Shown here one piece after another: positions 33,285 to 44,684 of a stretch of 64,000 nt of DNA. Position 1 is the stretch's first letter. Every line of letters begins with the position of its first letter. Location: the NCBI RefSeq assembly GCF_000219625.1, contig NC_018215.1, positions 62,001-126,000 of the forward strand, in the 5' to 3' direction. The notes below the pieces were generated by a model that saw only the letters and a list, made by a program, of their open reading frames with translations, did no database searches and was not told the DNA's origin. The translations under genes and the position numbers were made by a program. The stretch comes from Zymoseptoria tritici IPO323. Its lineage: Eukaryota > Ascomycota > Dothideomycetes > Mycosphaerellales > Mycosphaerellaceae.

Positions 33285-36200
33285 TCAAACCTCGCTCAAA
33301 GCTCCCCTCGCAACCAATCTTCTCACCTGCTCCCTTCTCCCCTCAAACTCCCCCACCGCAGTACGATGCCTATCCCCGGCCACATTCCACGTCTCCCTGA
33401 CCACCTCATCCTCCCTCAAAGCCCGTCCATAATCCTTGAAACCCTTCAACCCTCCACCTCCATCCCCACCACCAGAAGAATCCCCCACCGCCTCCAACCA
33501 CCCCATCCCACCCTGAAGTCTCGCCTCCGCCTGCCTCTCCCTCGCATCAAAGTGCGCGAGAATGATCCGGTTGAAAGCATGATGTGCAACGAGGTAAGCA
33601 GCGAAACGTTGAGCGTAGTCGTGCCAGGTGGTTTTGGTCCAGTTGGCGGGTTCAGTCGGAGGGACAGGAATAGGCGGGACTTGGAGTTTTTGAGGTTCGT
33701 TGGATGTTACTGATGGATGGGTAGAGGAGGATTGAGAGGCGAAGGGGAGAGTGGCGGACATGGAGGCGAGGTTGTGTAGGCCGGAAGTTGGGTCTCGTGC
33801 GAGAGGTTCGACGTGAGAGAGATCGTCGATGTTGGTTTTGAGGGTTGGAGGAGAGGGTGGAGGTTGCTGCTGCCGTGTCTTGGAGGTGGGAGAGCCGAAG
33901 CGGATACCTTGTTCTTGCCGCCAGGTGGAGAGTGGAACGGAGTAGACGCGAGCTTCTTTTGTTGAGGTGGGCGTGGGCTGCGTGTCTGGGACGGGGATGG
34001 CTGCAGGTGGTGTGTCGATGTCCATCGCGTCTGGCTCTGCGGACGCTTCGTCATCCACCACGAATGGGCTGTCTTTGGTCCCAGCAGCTGGTTCAGCATT
34101 CGCAGTACTGGCATTCGACTTGTTCGAGCTCTTCGTCTGTAGTCGGCTAGTCTTCCTGCTCGGCGTCTTCCTCGAAGCGAATTTGCTGTCCGCCGGGGGA
34201 TTCGGAGGCGGAGGCGGCCATGTCCATGATCCATCCTGAAATGTCTTCTCCCACTCCTCCTTGCTGAATGTGACATTGCTCGGTGACGGTGCTGTCGCAT
34301 CGGGTCGTGTCGTGTCAGCCGGTACAGGCGGTGCACCGTTGGCTGCTGGGCGCGCCCATTCTGGTTGTGGAGGTGGCGGCATGCTTGTGGAGAAGGAGTT
34401 CGCGGACTCATTCGTCGGCGTGCGAGTACCTCGCTTTGACCCGTTTCGTAGACTGGGCGAGTCCCGACGTGTTGGCTTTGGCGGTGCAAAGTACTCGGCT
34501 CCAGCGGCTCCCGTGAACGTGCCACTCCATCCTCCCGGCGAGAAACTCGTGTTGATATTCTCCTCGCTCCGACTCTTCCCTTTCGTGGGTGCAAATGTAT
34601 CGTGGTTGAGAGGAATGTTGAAGCTGTTTGATGTGAAGCGCTGGTCAGCAGAGTTTTGGTAATCTGATACAAGATTCTGTGCAATGATGTCGCGAATAAT
34701 GCTGTCGCATGAATCCAAACCGGTGGTGCCGCCCTGCACTACCTCCCGAACAAGCATGATGAAGTCGGACATGCTGATTTGAGAGACACTGTCATTGTCC
34801 TTGAACAAGTGATGCATTTGCAGACGGAAACGAGCAAAAGCATCACGTTCGACAATAGAAGCCTTCTGCCATGCTGTATCGTTGCGCATTGTTTTGCACA
34901 GATCTTCAGACAAAGCAGAATCTTTCCGCAAAGGCGCCATTCTTTTTTGCGGCAGGATTGAACTTGGAATCGCCCATTTGGGTATGGCTTTGCGACGTCC
35001 AAAACTGCGTGCAGCCCATGTATTCGTGCTGGATGGTGAAGAAGAACGAGTAGAAGGAAAAGTGGGAGCGTACATGTTGGCGCTATTCTTGCGCTGTTGC
35101 ATATTGGGATACTCAGTATCAGACTGAGCTCCAAATGCGGTCCTGTCGGTGGGATTTGGTGAAGGAGAGTGGGATGCGGAATCGAACTTTCGACTTCGTG
35201 ACTTCGGTTTCTTGATCGGTCGGTTGCCTGGCGCTGCTGATGGTGCGGTTTGAGGTCGGAATGAGGATTGTGGCGGATCTCCACTCGCAGAAGAGGCACT
35301 ACTCGAGTCGCTATACATGCCGGGAATGAAGCTCGCACCCTTTTTGGCACTTCCATTGGTTTGAGCTGTCTTGCGAGGCGGACTGGAGCTGCGCGCGCGC
35401 GTCGAGCTGGAAGGACTTTGAGGACCAAGCTTGGTGGCATCTCTGGTACTCGCAGAACGTCGCAGATTCTCACTCGAAACCTGTGTCTTCTCGCCGCTGA
35501 ATGTTGAATAAGGACTGCTTGTTCGATTACCTTCTGCATAAGGAGCGTCTTCATCTTGCGCTCGCTGCTTGAAATGTCGAAGCGGGTCGGCGTATGGCGT
35601 TCGCTGTGCGTAGGGTGATGTGGGCGATTGCGGGCCTGATGCCGGCGGCGGACCTGGTGGAGGAGGTGGGAAGCCGTCCGCAGTGAAATCTTCCGATCGG
35701 TGGCGGGTGTAATGATTTGAATGTGGAGCCGGACGCTCGTCCGAACCTGGTGCATTCGGGTCAAATCCCGTAGGTCTTCTCGGTGTAGGCGGAACCGGCC
35801 TCTTAGCTCTGGCTCTCGACTGCTGAGAATTCTGAAATGACTGCCATGCAGACTGGCCGTCACTCGGAGAATCACCGGCAGCACCCGTCGCATTGCCATG
35901 GCGCATCCCAGCTCTTATCTGCTCTTCGGTGGGCAATTTCGTGTCCTGCCGCGGCGCACCAGGTCTGGCCGGCGTTGGAGGCTTGTTTGCCGTCTTCGCA
36001 GTCGGAGGTGTTGGCTGCGAGGCATACCTGCGGTTGTCCGTCCCACTGTTCATGTGCTGCCATGCTCGAAATTGACTTGTGCGGTCTGCTGGAGGTGCCT
36101 CCCTTCGCGGCGGGACATTTGGTCGTGGAAAGTTGGTGAAGCGGTCGGCGCCGGAAGGGGCGGAGCCCGCAGCAGTCGTGGGATTCGGGCGCTGATATGT

Positions 36201-36539
36201 GCCGGGTTGCGTTCTTCTCGGTGGAGGTGGGTATGCGGATGTGGCAGCGTATGGGTTGCCCGGCGTGGGCACATTCGGTTTGTAGGTCGTGCCCGGGTAG
36301 AGTCCAGCCTTCCGTCTATCGGCGTCATATTTCGCTTTCGTTGTTGGGTCACTTAGAACCTCGTTCGCCGCCTGAATCGCCTGAAATCGTGGGACACATT
36401 CCGCCTCGTTGCCTGCGTTGCGGTCGGGGTGGTATTGCAGGGCGAGCTTCCGATAAGCTTTGCGCACATCCTCGACGGAGGAGTTGGTGGGCAAATCGAG
36501 GTCGGCGTAGTAGTTGCGTTTGATGTCCGGTTTGACCAT
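33285..36539 (-). CDS. Large J-domain (DnaJ/Hsp40 class C) protein
   Basis: Intronless, 1,084 residues, ATG at 36539. Residues 8-75 form a J domain with ADLDLPTNSSVEDVRKAYRK and the essential HPD in LALQYHPDRNAGNEAE, so it should stimulate an Hsp70 ATPase. Beyond about residue 90 it is long, Pro/Ser/Arg-rich and mostly disordered, with no Gly/Phe region, zinc finger or transmembrane segment. The last ~120 residues become helical (WTKTTWHDYAQRFAAYLVAH...NRIILAHFDAREREA-like) and probably fold. It belongs to the class C J proteins whose C-termini define location or client; that partner is unknown. Two long minus-strand frames inside it are shadows. Confidence 0.88.
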   Translation of the reverse strand: MVKPDIKRNYYADLDLPTNSSVEDVRKAYRKLALQYHPDRNAGNEAECVPRFQAIQAANEVLSDPTTKAKYDADRRKAGLYPGTTYKPNVPTPGNPYAATSAYPPPPRRTQPGTYQRPNPTTAAGSAPSGADRFTNFPRPNVPPRREAPPADRTSQFRAWQHMNSGTDNRRYASQPTPPTAKTANKPPTPARPGAPRQDTKLPTEEQIRAGMRHGNATGAAGDSPSDGQSAWQSFQNSQQSRARAKRPVPPTPRRPTGFDPNAPGSDERPAPHSNHYTRHRSEDFTADGFPPPPPGPPPASGPQSPTSPYAQRTPYADPLRHFKQRAQDEDAPYAEGNRTSSPYSTFSGEKTQVSSENLRRSASTRDATKLGPQSPSSSTRARSSSPPRKTAQTNGSAKKGASFIPGMYSDSSSASSASGDPPQSSFRPQTAPSAAPGNRPIKKPKSRSRKFDSASHSPSPNPTDRTAFGAQSDTEYPNMQQRKNSANMYAPTFPSTRSSSPSSTNTWAARSFGRRKAIPKWAIPSSILPQKRMAPLRKDSALSEDLCKTMRNDTAWQKASIVERDAFARFRLQMHHLFKDNDSVSQISMSDFIMLVREVVQGGTTGLDSCDSIIRDIIAQNLVSDYQNSADQRFTSNSFNIPLNHDTFAPTKGKSRSEENINTSFSPGGWSGTFTGAAGAEYFAPPKPTRRDSPSLRNGSKRGTRTPTNESANSFSTSMPPPPQPEWARPAANGAPPVPADTTRPDATAPSPSNVTFSKEEWEKTFQDGSWTWPPPPPNPPADSKFASRKTPSRKTSRLQTKSSNKSNASTANAEPAAGTKDSPFVVDDEASAEPDAMDIDTPPAAIPVPDTQPTPTSTKEARVYSVPLSTWRQEQGIRFGSPTSKTRQQQPPPSPPTLKTNIDDLSHVEPLARDPTSGLHNLASMSATLPFASQSSSTHPSVTSNEPQKLQVPPIPVPPTEPANWTKTTWHDYAQRFAAYLVAHHAFNRIILAHFDARERQAEARLQGGMGWLEAVGDSSGGGDGGGGLKGFKDYGRALREDEVVRETWNVAGDRHRTAVGEFEGRREQVRRLVARGALSEV

Positions 36540-37854
36540 GGTGGCCGGTCAGCTATGGCGGTGATGAAGGCTGCATGAGGTAGCGAGGGATGTCGCTGTG
36601 TCGTTGCTGCATGAGAGGTCGAAAATCGTCGTCGTTGGTGGAGTGAGGGTGGTGGTGCAGAGGATTCGCGAGAGAGTCTTCGACCACTTTGGCAGAGGCG
36701 CACTCGGTAGTGCTCGCGCGGCGCGGGAAGCAAGTGAAGTGCCAGATGAGTCGCGGTTTAGTGCAGCACGTGTTCTGGTACTCACGTGGGAGATGTCGTG
36801 GGTTGAGATGTTCTGTCGTTCTCTCTGGTGACACTCAGACATGACACAAGGGAACACGCAAGAAGTCGTTGCCCACGCGAACAACAGACTTTCTGACGTG
36901 GATGCCCGCTTAGAGTTAGGGCTGCCGGGTCGTTCGGCAGAGGCTCCGCTCCCGGTCGCCGTCTTCGGCCCGTCCAGAGAACATTCTGGCCCCCAATATT
37001 ATCAGGCACAATCAGGCCAACATATCGGTGATCATGCCTAGACCTCCCCTCCTCCAACACGCCCTTATCCCCCAAAAGTGCAAATATGCCCTGAAGGAAA
37101 CTCGAAATCAACGGCGTGAGGTCCCCGACTCAGCCGGACCGCAGACAAGCTTTGCCGTTAAGCGGGATAAGAAGACGTCCTCCGAAAGGCATCAAGACGG
37201 ATTGTATGTGGCGATAACGAAGCATACACGAATGCTCTCATGGCTATCGGAGTATTTGAATATGCGACTCTGAGCAGCGACCTTCGGCGGGAGAGCATGG
37301 CATTGGTGTCGAAGACTGAGCAGTCATCAAGCCCTGAAGTTTCTTCATTCCCTCCATCTCCGGCATAGCCGCCATCGAAGTCCACGCCTAGAGATTGATT
37401 CAATGGATGAGATCTGACCTCGAGCCAGTCAGTCATATATCGACGTTCATCAGCGTTGACCAAGAAGCGACGAATCGTAATGCAACAAGCTGGCTCTGTT
37501 GGCAATGCAGGAAACTGTACATTCATTCAGCGATAATCTCAACCGAACACCATAGCACGCATCCTTCGTCGTTTTGCTGAGTGTCAATGTCTGGTGTAGG
37601 TGTATAGCCTTTTCCACGGGCTGCTGGAGCATTCCGCTGCAATTCCCATCCCTCAGGTTCGCCCTGATCGCAGTCCTTCAAAGCTCCGCCTGATGTCTCG
37701 AACATCTCCTGCCTGCTCCTCAGCTCTCAACACCGCTCAGGTGCCCATCGTTGGCGTGCTGTTGTCCAGACTGCCCACTCTTGTCGTCCCACCACGCCCA
37801 AGAACGCCAAACAACAACATCCATAACTCATCAATCATCTGACCTCCTCCACGC
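36540..37854. other. Intergenic region
   Basis: Promoter side of the J-protein gene and 3' flank of the next gene. Several 60-120 codon frames overlap in all phases; none is convincing. Confidence 0.45.
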
Positions 37855-38145
37855 TCACTTATACTCCGGCGGCGCCAAATACGCCGGCGGCGGCACCTGC
37901 TGCTCGTTCAACTCCACCACCTCCCCCCTCTCCAGCGCCCTCGCCCGCTTGAACCTCTCAATCGTCTCTCGATTTTCCCGTCGCCTGGCCTCCCGATCAT
38001 CACCTTCCAACACTTCTAACCGTTCATTGTCGACTTTGACACCTCTTTTGAAAGTGCGGGGAAACCACCAGAAGAAGAAGAGGGTGCCGATGACGACGAT
38101 GGCGCCGAGGACGCCGCAGGGGACAGCCCAGGTTGCGGAGCCCAT
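37855..38145 (-). CDS. Small single-span membrane protein with PPxY motif
   Basis: Intronless, 96 residues. Residues 7-28 are one hydrophobic segment (VPCGVLGAIVVIGTLFFFWW) followed by a positive patch (FPRTFKRGVK), predicting N-out/C-in topology. Then comes a charged helix rich in Arg/Glu, and the tail has PPPAY and PPEY. PPxY motifs bind WW domains such as those of Rsp5/NEDD4 ubiquitin ligases, so it could be an adaptor or cargo for membrane-protein ubiquitination; that is inference. A full LTR retrotransposon begins 354 bp upstream of its ATG. Confidence 0.72.
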   Translation of the reverse strand: MGSATWAVPCGVLGAIVVIGTLFFFWWFPRTFKRGVKVDNERLEVLEGDDREARRRENRETIERFKRARALERGEVVELNEQQVPPPAYLAPPEYK

Positions 38146-38499
38146 GATGAGGGTGTGGGGTGGCGAGGTGAGGTCGAGGACCTGTAGATCTGGGGTTTGT
38201 GGGGAGGTTGGTCGCTCGACTTTGTGGAGACGGGAGGGTCTGCCTCGATTCTCGTTGTCAATCGTAGAAAGCGTCGCCAGGTTCGAACAAAGGAGGGAGG
38301 GAAGAGTGTGGGGAAGGCGAGGGCTGGATACTTATCCAATACTACTTTACCTGACATCCTCTCTAGGGTTGCGACACACGAAGGATTGTGCCGTCCTTTC
38401 CGAAGGAAGTACGTCTGCGGCGAACAAAGGATGGTTGTGTGGCTTGAAGTTTACGCGAGGGGAGGGGTTACATTTTTGGCCGGACGTCGTTGTTCCGGA
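38146..38499. other. Promoter region cut short by a retrotransposon
   Basis: Host-like 354 bp between the PPxY gene start and the 5' LTR. It ends in CCGGA, the duplicated target site. Confidence 0.6.
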
Positions 38500-38670
38500 T
38501 GTTGTGGATCATCAGACTGACCATCAGTGAAGTGCACGTGACTAGTGCCAAGGCATTCCCACATACAGATAGCTAAAGTGAGAATCTTACACTTAAGATT
38601 CTCTCTATATAACAATATATACCTGCTAATTAGAGGTCTTCTTCTACTTAGCTTAAGTCTAATTATAACA
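38500..38670 (+). repeat. 5' LTR of copia element
   Basis: 171 bp from TGTTGTGG to ATAACA. It differs from the 3' LTR at 20 positions, all CpA/TpG versus TpA; in 8 of them the 5' copy is the mutated one. Confidence 0.95.
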
Positions 38671-38684
38671 GGTTATAAGCCCGG
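38671..38684 (+). other. Primer-binding site, half-tRNA initiator-Met type
   Basis: GGTTATAAGCCCGG directly follows the 5' LTR. GGTTATGAGCCC is complementary to the anticodon arm of initiator tRNA-Met, the primer used by copia and Ty5; the single difference (G to A after T) is a RIP change. The tRNA match is from memory of the conserved anticodon arm. Confidence 0.6.
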
Positions 38685-38799
38685 CGTAACTACTGCACAC
38701 TTAAGGAAGAATTGTCTGTTCTAAGCGTAGCTACTAGAACCTTACTATATACTGTTTAGACAGTTGACTAGCGAGCCGAGAAAGAGCTAGTTATAACAA

Positions 38800-41700
38800 C
38801 AGCCGCAATGCAGGCTAATAAGTTTAAGACTGCGAAGGAGAACGAAGTCCTAAGAAAGGGAAGTAACTTCTTAGACTAGTTAAGGATGCTTAAAGCAGCC
38901 CTTATAGACAAGGAGGTGTTAGGCTATGTCTTTTATAATATTCCCTAGTGCCCTACCTAACTAAAGCTAGGAATTAAAGTTAGATATTCCTCTCTACTAA
39001 CTAAGGAGAATACTGCTTTATCCTCCTAGGCTCTAACTCCTTCCTAAAAAGAAGGAGGGGACACTCTAGTAACAGAACCTATTCTAACTAGTAGACTAAG
39101 ACTAACTCCTCTCTAAGTCTAGCATAAGTATAACCTAATTGCATACGGGATTATTAGCAAAAGGATTAACTAATCTCTAAGGCCTAACTTTAGGGATACA
39201 GAGAAGACAGCTAAGGAACTATATAATACTATTGCAGCTACCTACAAGCCTGTTATAACTATAAACATTTATAACAGCCTAAGGATTCTTAGAATTAGTA
39301 ACATTAAGATCTAAGGAACAAACACTTAGAAGTACTGTAAGGACTTCTAGAAGTAGTATTATAAGTACATCTCTATAACAGAACAATACTCCAGGTCTAA
39401 GAACATTCTAGTCTTAAAGCTTACCTTTAGTAATAAGCAGATTAGGCTGTTCTTTATCTAGGGCCTCTATTATCTAGAATACCTAAGAAGCTAGAGATAA
39501 TCCTATTATATTAAGAACACAACTCTTAAAGAGCTAATTACCTTATTAATTAAGGAACCTCCTCTACAGATATAGAGGACAGCAGGAGGATTTAGGGGTG
39601 CTGCAGTAGATAATAATTAGTATACTAAGTGTACCTATTATATCTACACAAATGCAGATTGCTTTAAGAAGCACCCTAATAAGGCCCTAAAGTCCTAGGT
39701 ATATAGAGGAAAAGGAGGATCTAACAAGGACAAGAAGAAGTCCTAAGACAAGAGCAAGAGATATAACAAGAAAGGAGGAAAGGGTGCTATAGCAATTAAG
39801 CCTATCTCCTCTTCTAATGCAGGCTTAGGCTCTAATTTAGATAGCTTATTTGCAGGAGCAGTAATTGCTGCCGCTAGAATACAAAGGAGTAACACTATTG
39901 TCTAGGATTCTAGTATATTATACTACTTCTTTAACAACAAGTCCTAGTTCTTAGACCTTAAACCCCTAGAAACCCTAATTAGGTTCTCTTAAGCTATTAG
40001 ACAAAGCACAGTTATATACTTAGGAAGTGTAAGGATTATAATAAAGTATAAGGGGAATAAGTCAAACATTACCTTGCAAGATGTGTTATACTCTCCTAAC
40101 TCTAATTACAACCTTATCTTAGCAGAGACTCTTTAGCTAAAGTGCAAGGTCTACCTAGACAGGCTATCTTTATGCATTCTAAGGAATAACAAGAAGATAG
40201 GCAAGGTTTAGTCTACTTATAATGTTCTAATCCTCTAGAATGCAACTGTCTCTCTCCCTAAGGGGAGTACTAAAGTTACTTCTACAACTAATAGGAACAT
40301 GTCCTGTCTAGCCTTTGCTATGCTTAAGGCTAATATAACAAGATAGCACTAGAGACTAGGCTATGTAGGGAACAAGATTCTTAGTGCAATAAAGGCTTAA
40401 GTCTAAGGACTTAAGCAGATTAATATATCTACACTTAAGCACTGTAAGCTATGCAAGCTTGCAAGGTTATAGAGAGTAGTGTTAAGAACTCTAAGACTAA
40501 TACCTTAATCCTTATTAGATAAGGTCTATATTAACATTATAGGACTAATCTTTCTACTAGACATCTTTAGATATAAGTACATCCTTATAATTACTAATGC
40601 AAAGTTAAGAAGGAGATAGGCTATCTTCTACAAGCTTAAATTACAAGCTGCACAAATTATTAAGAAATAGACTACTAAGACATTTAACTAATACAAAAAG
40701 ATAGTTAAGATCTAGTTCTTAGATAGAGGAGGAGAGTTTAACAACAATAATCTAATTACATTTGCAGAGAATAAGGGACTAAGATAGGATTTCTTAGCTC
40801 CCTATACTCCTAAGCAGAATAGAATTGCAGAATTATCTAATAAGGTTATCTTTAACAAGGCAAGAGCAATAATAATTAACTCTAGCCTACCTCTCCCTCT
40901 CTAGAGTTTTGCAGTTGCATATGCAATCTTCCTTACTAATAGGCTAGTATGCCTGTTAACTAATAAGATTCCTCTTTAGGAATTTAATTAAGATCTTAAT
41001 ACTAGAACTCTATATATTAATCTAACAAAGGTTAGGAGATTTAGATGCAGAGCATATCTGCATAATTAGGGGAGACCTAATTTATAGAAGTTCTATCCTA
41101 GAGTAGAGAAATACTAGAATCTAGGATTCTAGGAGAACACTTTAACTAACTATATAGTTTAGAAGTTTAAACTATCTACCCTTGCTAGGTTTTAGCATAA
41201 GATTGTAACCTCTCCTTATATAACACATAATAAGGATAAGGTATATAGCATAATACCTGCTGCCCTAGACTTCTAGGGGGAGAGTTTCCTGCAACTAATA
41301 CAACCTATTACTACAGAACAGGAAGTCTATACTATCTATACTAAGGATTAAGATTAGGGCTAGGATGCCTAAAGGCAAGATGCCTAACCTCTTACTACTT
41401 CTTATCTTTAAGAAGTAGAGAACATATTTAATACTATACAGAGAGAGAGAAACTAAGCCTCCCTTTTAACATCTTAGGGGGAGCAAATATTAGGTTAGGA
41501 TATATAGTCCTAGGATAACTAATATAAGCAATCTAAGCCTAATTAGCTAAAGGCTACTAAGCATAAAGAAGCCTCCTAGCTAGCTTAGGGGGAGCATATT
41601 TCTAAGGAAATAGGAAGTCCTAAGGGATTCTAAGGAAGTCCTAAGGGATTCTAGGAGCAGGCTAATACCTTATTAACACAGCTATAACATTAAGCATTAA

Positions 41701-43460
41701 TAGAGGATTGCCCTAAAAGGGAAGACCTCTAAGATTATGCTATAACTCCCTTCCTAGATATTTATATTATAGGAAAGAGGAAAGCAGGGAGAAGCCCTAA
41801 GAGACCTAAGAAATTAGGTAATAAAGCAAGTCCTAAAAGCTTAGGCATATTTAGACTCTTAAGAAGTAAAAGATCAGTTATAAGAAAAGACTATAGCAAG
41901 ATCTAGAAGATAGGACTTAAAGTAACAAATCCTAATTTGTCTAATCCTAAGACAGTTAAGGAAGCTCTCTCTAGATCTAACTATAAGGAATAGGAGAAAG
42001 CTATTATTAAGGAAGCTAAGTTACTTAAGTCTATAGGATGCCTTAAATAGAAACTTATTAGCACCCTCCCTAAGGGGAGAGTCCCTCTTATAGGGAAATA
42101 GGTCTTTAAGATTAAGGTGCTCCTAGATAGAACTATAGAGAAGTATAAGGCTAGATAGACAGCTAGGGGATTTATACAAAGGAAGGGACTTAACTATATT
42201 AATACCTTTGCTCCTACCCTAAGAGCTGCAACAGGGAGAATACTTCTGTTACTCTTAGTTAACTTTAGCTAGAAGAGGAGATAAGTTAATATTAAGACTG
42301 CATTCCTAAATCTAAACCTAGATAAGCAGATCTTTATTAAGCTACTAGAGGAAGCTTATCTCTTTAAGAAAGATGCCTACAAGTACATTATACATATTAA
42401 GAAAGGACTATATAGGCTTAAGCAGGCAGCTGCTCTCTAGCACTACGATACTGTAGATACTCTCTAAAAGCTTAGTCTATTAAGAACTATTAGTAATGCT
42501 TGCCTCTTTTAAGGGAAAGGCATCCTTGTTCTCCTTTATATAGATAACTTCTAGATCTTTAGACAGTTAGACTATAAGATTAACAAGCTAATTAAGGGAT
42601 TAGAGCAGAAGTACATAATTAAGGTTGTTAATACTAATGTCTTTCTTAGACTTTACCTAAAGGAAGGGAAAGATAGCTCTATGTCTGTCTCTTAGGAACA
42701 CTATTCTAGAGATAAACTTTAAGGACATAGTCTTAGCAATGCAAAGAGTGTTAAGTACCCCCTTAACACCCTCCTTAAACCCCTCTAGGATAAGGGAACA
42801 AAGGAGGACTATAATCTCTTTAACAAAATTATTAGGGAACTGCAACATTTGTTAAACTATACTAGACTAGATATTAGTTTTGCTGTTAACTACTATGCAA
42901 GGTTCCTTTAGAACCTAGGACCTTTATATGTTTAGGTAGCTAAACATATCTAGAGATATGTTGCAGGCACAATTAACAAGTGCCTTATGTATAGGAAAAC
43001 TAAGGAGCAAATTTAGATTAAAGTATTCTTAGACTCTAACTTTGCTAATAATCCTAGCATATTTAGGTCTACCTTAGGAATGCTCTTTAAAATTGCAGGA
43101 GGCCTAGTTGTCTAGAGATCTTAACTGCAGAAAGAAGTAGTGCTGTCTAGCACTAAGGCAGAGTACCTCTCTCTTACTAAGGCAACAAGAGAAGTAAATT
43201 AGGTAAGGAATCTTATTAATAAGCTCTAGCCCTTTACCTAGGCTAAAAGCATTTCTACTATCCTTATTAAAGTAGACAATTAATTAGCTATTAGCCTTAT
43301 AGAAAACTATGCTAACTCTAAAAGATTAAGACATATCTCTCTTAGGAACTATTACTGCAGAGAGCAACATAACAAGGGGAGTATTAAGGTAGAGTTTGTA
43401 AGGACAGACATGCAGCTTGCAGACTATCTAACAAAACCAAAATCCCTAAACACTATCCTC
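38800..43460 (+). pseudogene. RIP-destroyed copia gag-pol
   Basis: Landmarks on the plus strand, reading stops as former codons. Near 39,640 is a Cys/His zinc-knuckle remnant. Around 40,340-40,470 is the integrase zinc region (HQRLGYVGNK ... LKHCKLCKLAR). Around 40,510-40,990 is the integrase core with FLDRGGEFNN and APYTPKQNR. Around 42,200-42,640 is RT with NIKTAFLNLNLDKQIFIK and YIDN, where active elements have YVDD-like. At 43,020-43,450 is RNase H with SSTKAEYLSL and ending QLADYLTKP. Dozens of TAA/TAG interrupt it. Confidence 0.9.
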
Positions 43461-43494
43461 TAATATATAGATCTATAAATCTAGCAAAAAGATA

Positions 43495-43534
43495 CTTATG
43501 TGTCTATGTTAGGCAGCTAACATAGACACATAAG
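43495..43534. repeat. Perfect 18-bp hairpin inside the copia 3' region
   Basis: Arms 43495-43512 and 43517-43534 are exact inverted copies (CTTATGTGTCTATGTTAG and its complement) around a 4-base loop GCAG. It sits 4 bases from a tRNA-like segment. Confidence 0.95.
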
Positions 43535-43537
43535 AGA

Positions 43538-43608
43538 GGCTAATACAGGAATTGAACCTATAACCTTCTAATTTGTAGTTAGAAATTATACTACTAGACT
43601 AACTAGCC
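43538..43608 (-). tRNA. tRNA-like sequence (pseudo-tRNA, Cys-like) within copia element
   Basis: The minus strand folds as a cloverleaf: acceptor arm GGCTAGT with ATTAGCC, box A TAGTCTAGTAGT, anticodon stem TCTAA/TTAGA around loop CTACAAA, T-arm with box B GGTTCAATTCC and stem ATAGG/CCTGT. The anticodon reads ACA now. Reversing one RIP change (TGCA to TACA) would give GCA, cysteine. The D stem is weakened by TA changes. Probably a non-functional, RIPed tRNA copy or tRNA-derived retroposon head. Confidence 0.6.
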
Positions 43609-44674
43609 CTTAATAAGAAGAGGGAAATTGCTCTTAAATTTATGCCTTAATACCTGCATTCCTACTTAAGAAGGATTCCCTCCCTAGAATTACACTATTT
43701 TATTTGTTACAAAACTAAGAAGTACAATACTTAGAACACTTATTTTATTCTTATTTGTACAAAGGAAAGGAGGCAACTACACACCTCTACAAAAGCATCT
43801 AAGAAACTATAAGAAAAACACCTAGCTAAAGGAAAACTTTTCTATAAAAACCTAAAAGCATTAGAGCATATCCTAGAACCTGCAGCCTACCCCCCTAAAA
43901 CTACTACTAAAAGACTAAGCTAATTCCCCTAGAATCTTAACTTAAAGCCTAGGAGAATATTAGTTTCTATTAGGGAAGAAGGGATTTTAAGGAGAACATA
44001 CATAGGATGCTGCGCTACTAACTACTGCTTTATCTCTGCCTTATTAGAGCTTAACATTTAGCTAAGAGGAGTCTAGTTATAGCATAACACAAATCCCTAA
44101 GGATTAGGAGTTATTAGACTAGGGTAGTTTTCTACTAGGAAGGCCTACTCCCTTAGGTTGTACAGCTCCTCTATTACTATATTAATAAGGTCTGTAGTAA
44201 GGAGATCCTTATTAAGCTTAGCTATAAACCTATTAAAGCAAGCTACAAAAGAGAAGGGACCCTAAGCCCTAATATTTACTCTGTTGTAGTGTCTATTTAT
44301 CTCTCCTCTAATAAATTAATGTATAGTCTAATATACTACAGAACTATCTTTATAGATCTATAGGAGATCTCTACTACTAACAGCTCTTGCTTTATCGATA
44401 ACTTGCTAGAAGGTTTTCCTAGGGACAGAGAAAGCTGCTCTTCTTCTAGAAGCTATAGCTAGTAATATAGATTATATTATTAATAGCTGTAAGGGATAGA
44501 TAATAGATTAGCTAATAAGTTAGCTAAATAGATAAGAGGTGTAGATTATAAAGTAGAGGAATAAAAAAGCTGGAAGAAGATGTTTTTTAACAAGCTAAAG
44601 CCGAGCATTAGCTACGTAGTAGGTAAATACCTGCTATATTTAGATAACAGACAGCTCGTGATAATGCAGCTACT

Positions 44675-44684
44675 AATAGGGGAG
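44675..44684 (+). other. Polypurine tract before 3' LTR
   Basis: AATAGGGGAG immediately precedes the TGTTG of the 3' LTR, where plus-strand DNA synthesis of an LTR element is primed. Confidence 0.7.

Noticed and set aside
33707..35899. Minus-strand frames of 325 and 386 codons, plus several plus-strand frames
   Set aside because: Alternative frames inside the 1,084-residue J-domain gene; Ser/Pro/Arg-rich composition is a frame-shifted echo of its low-complexity region.
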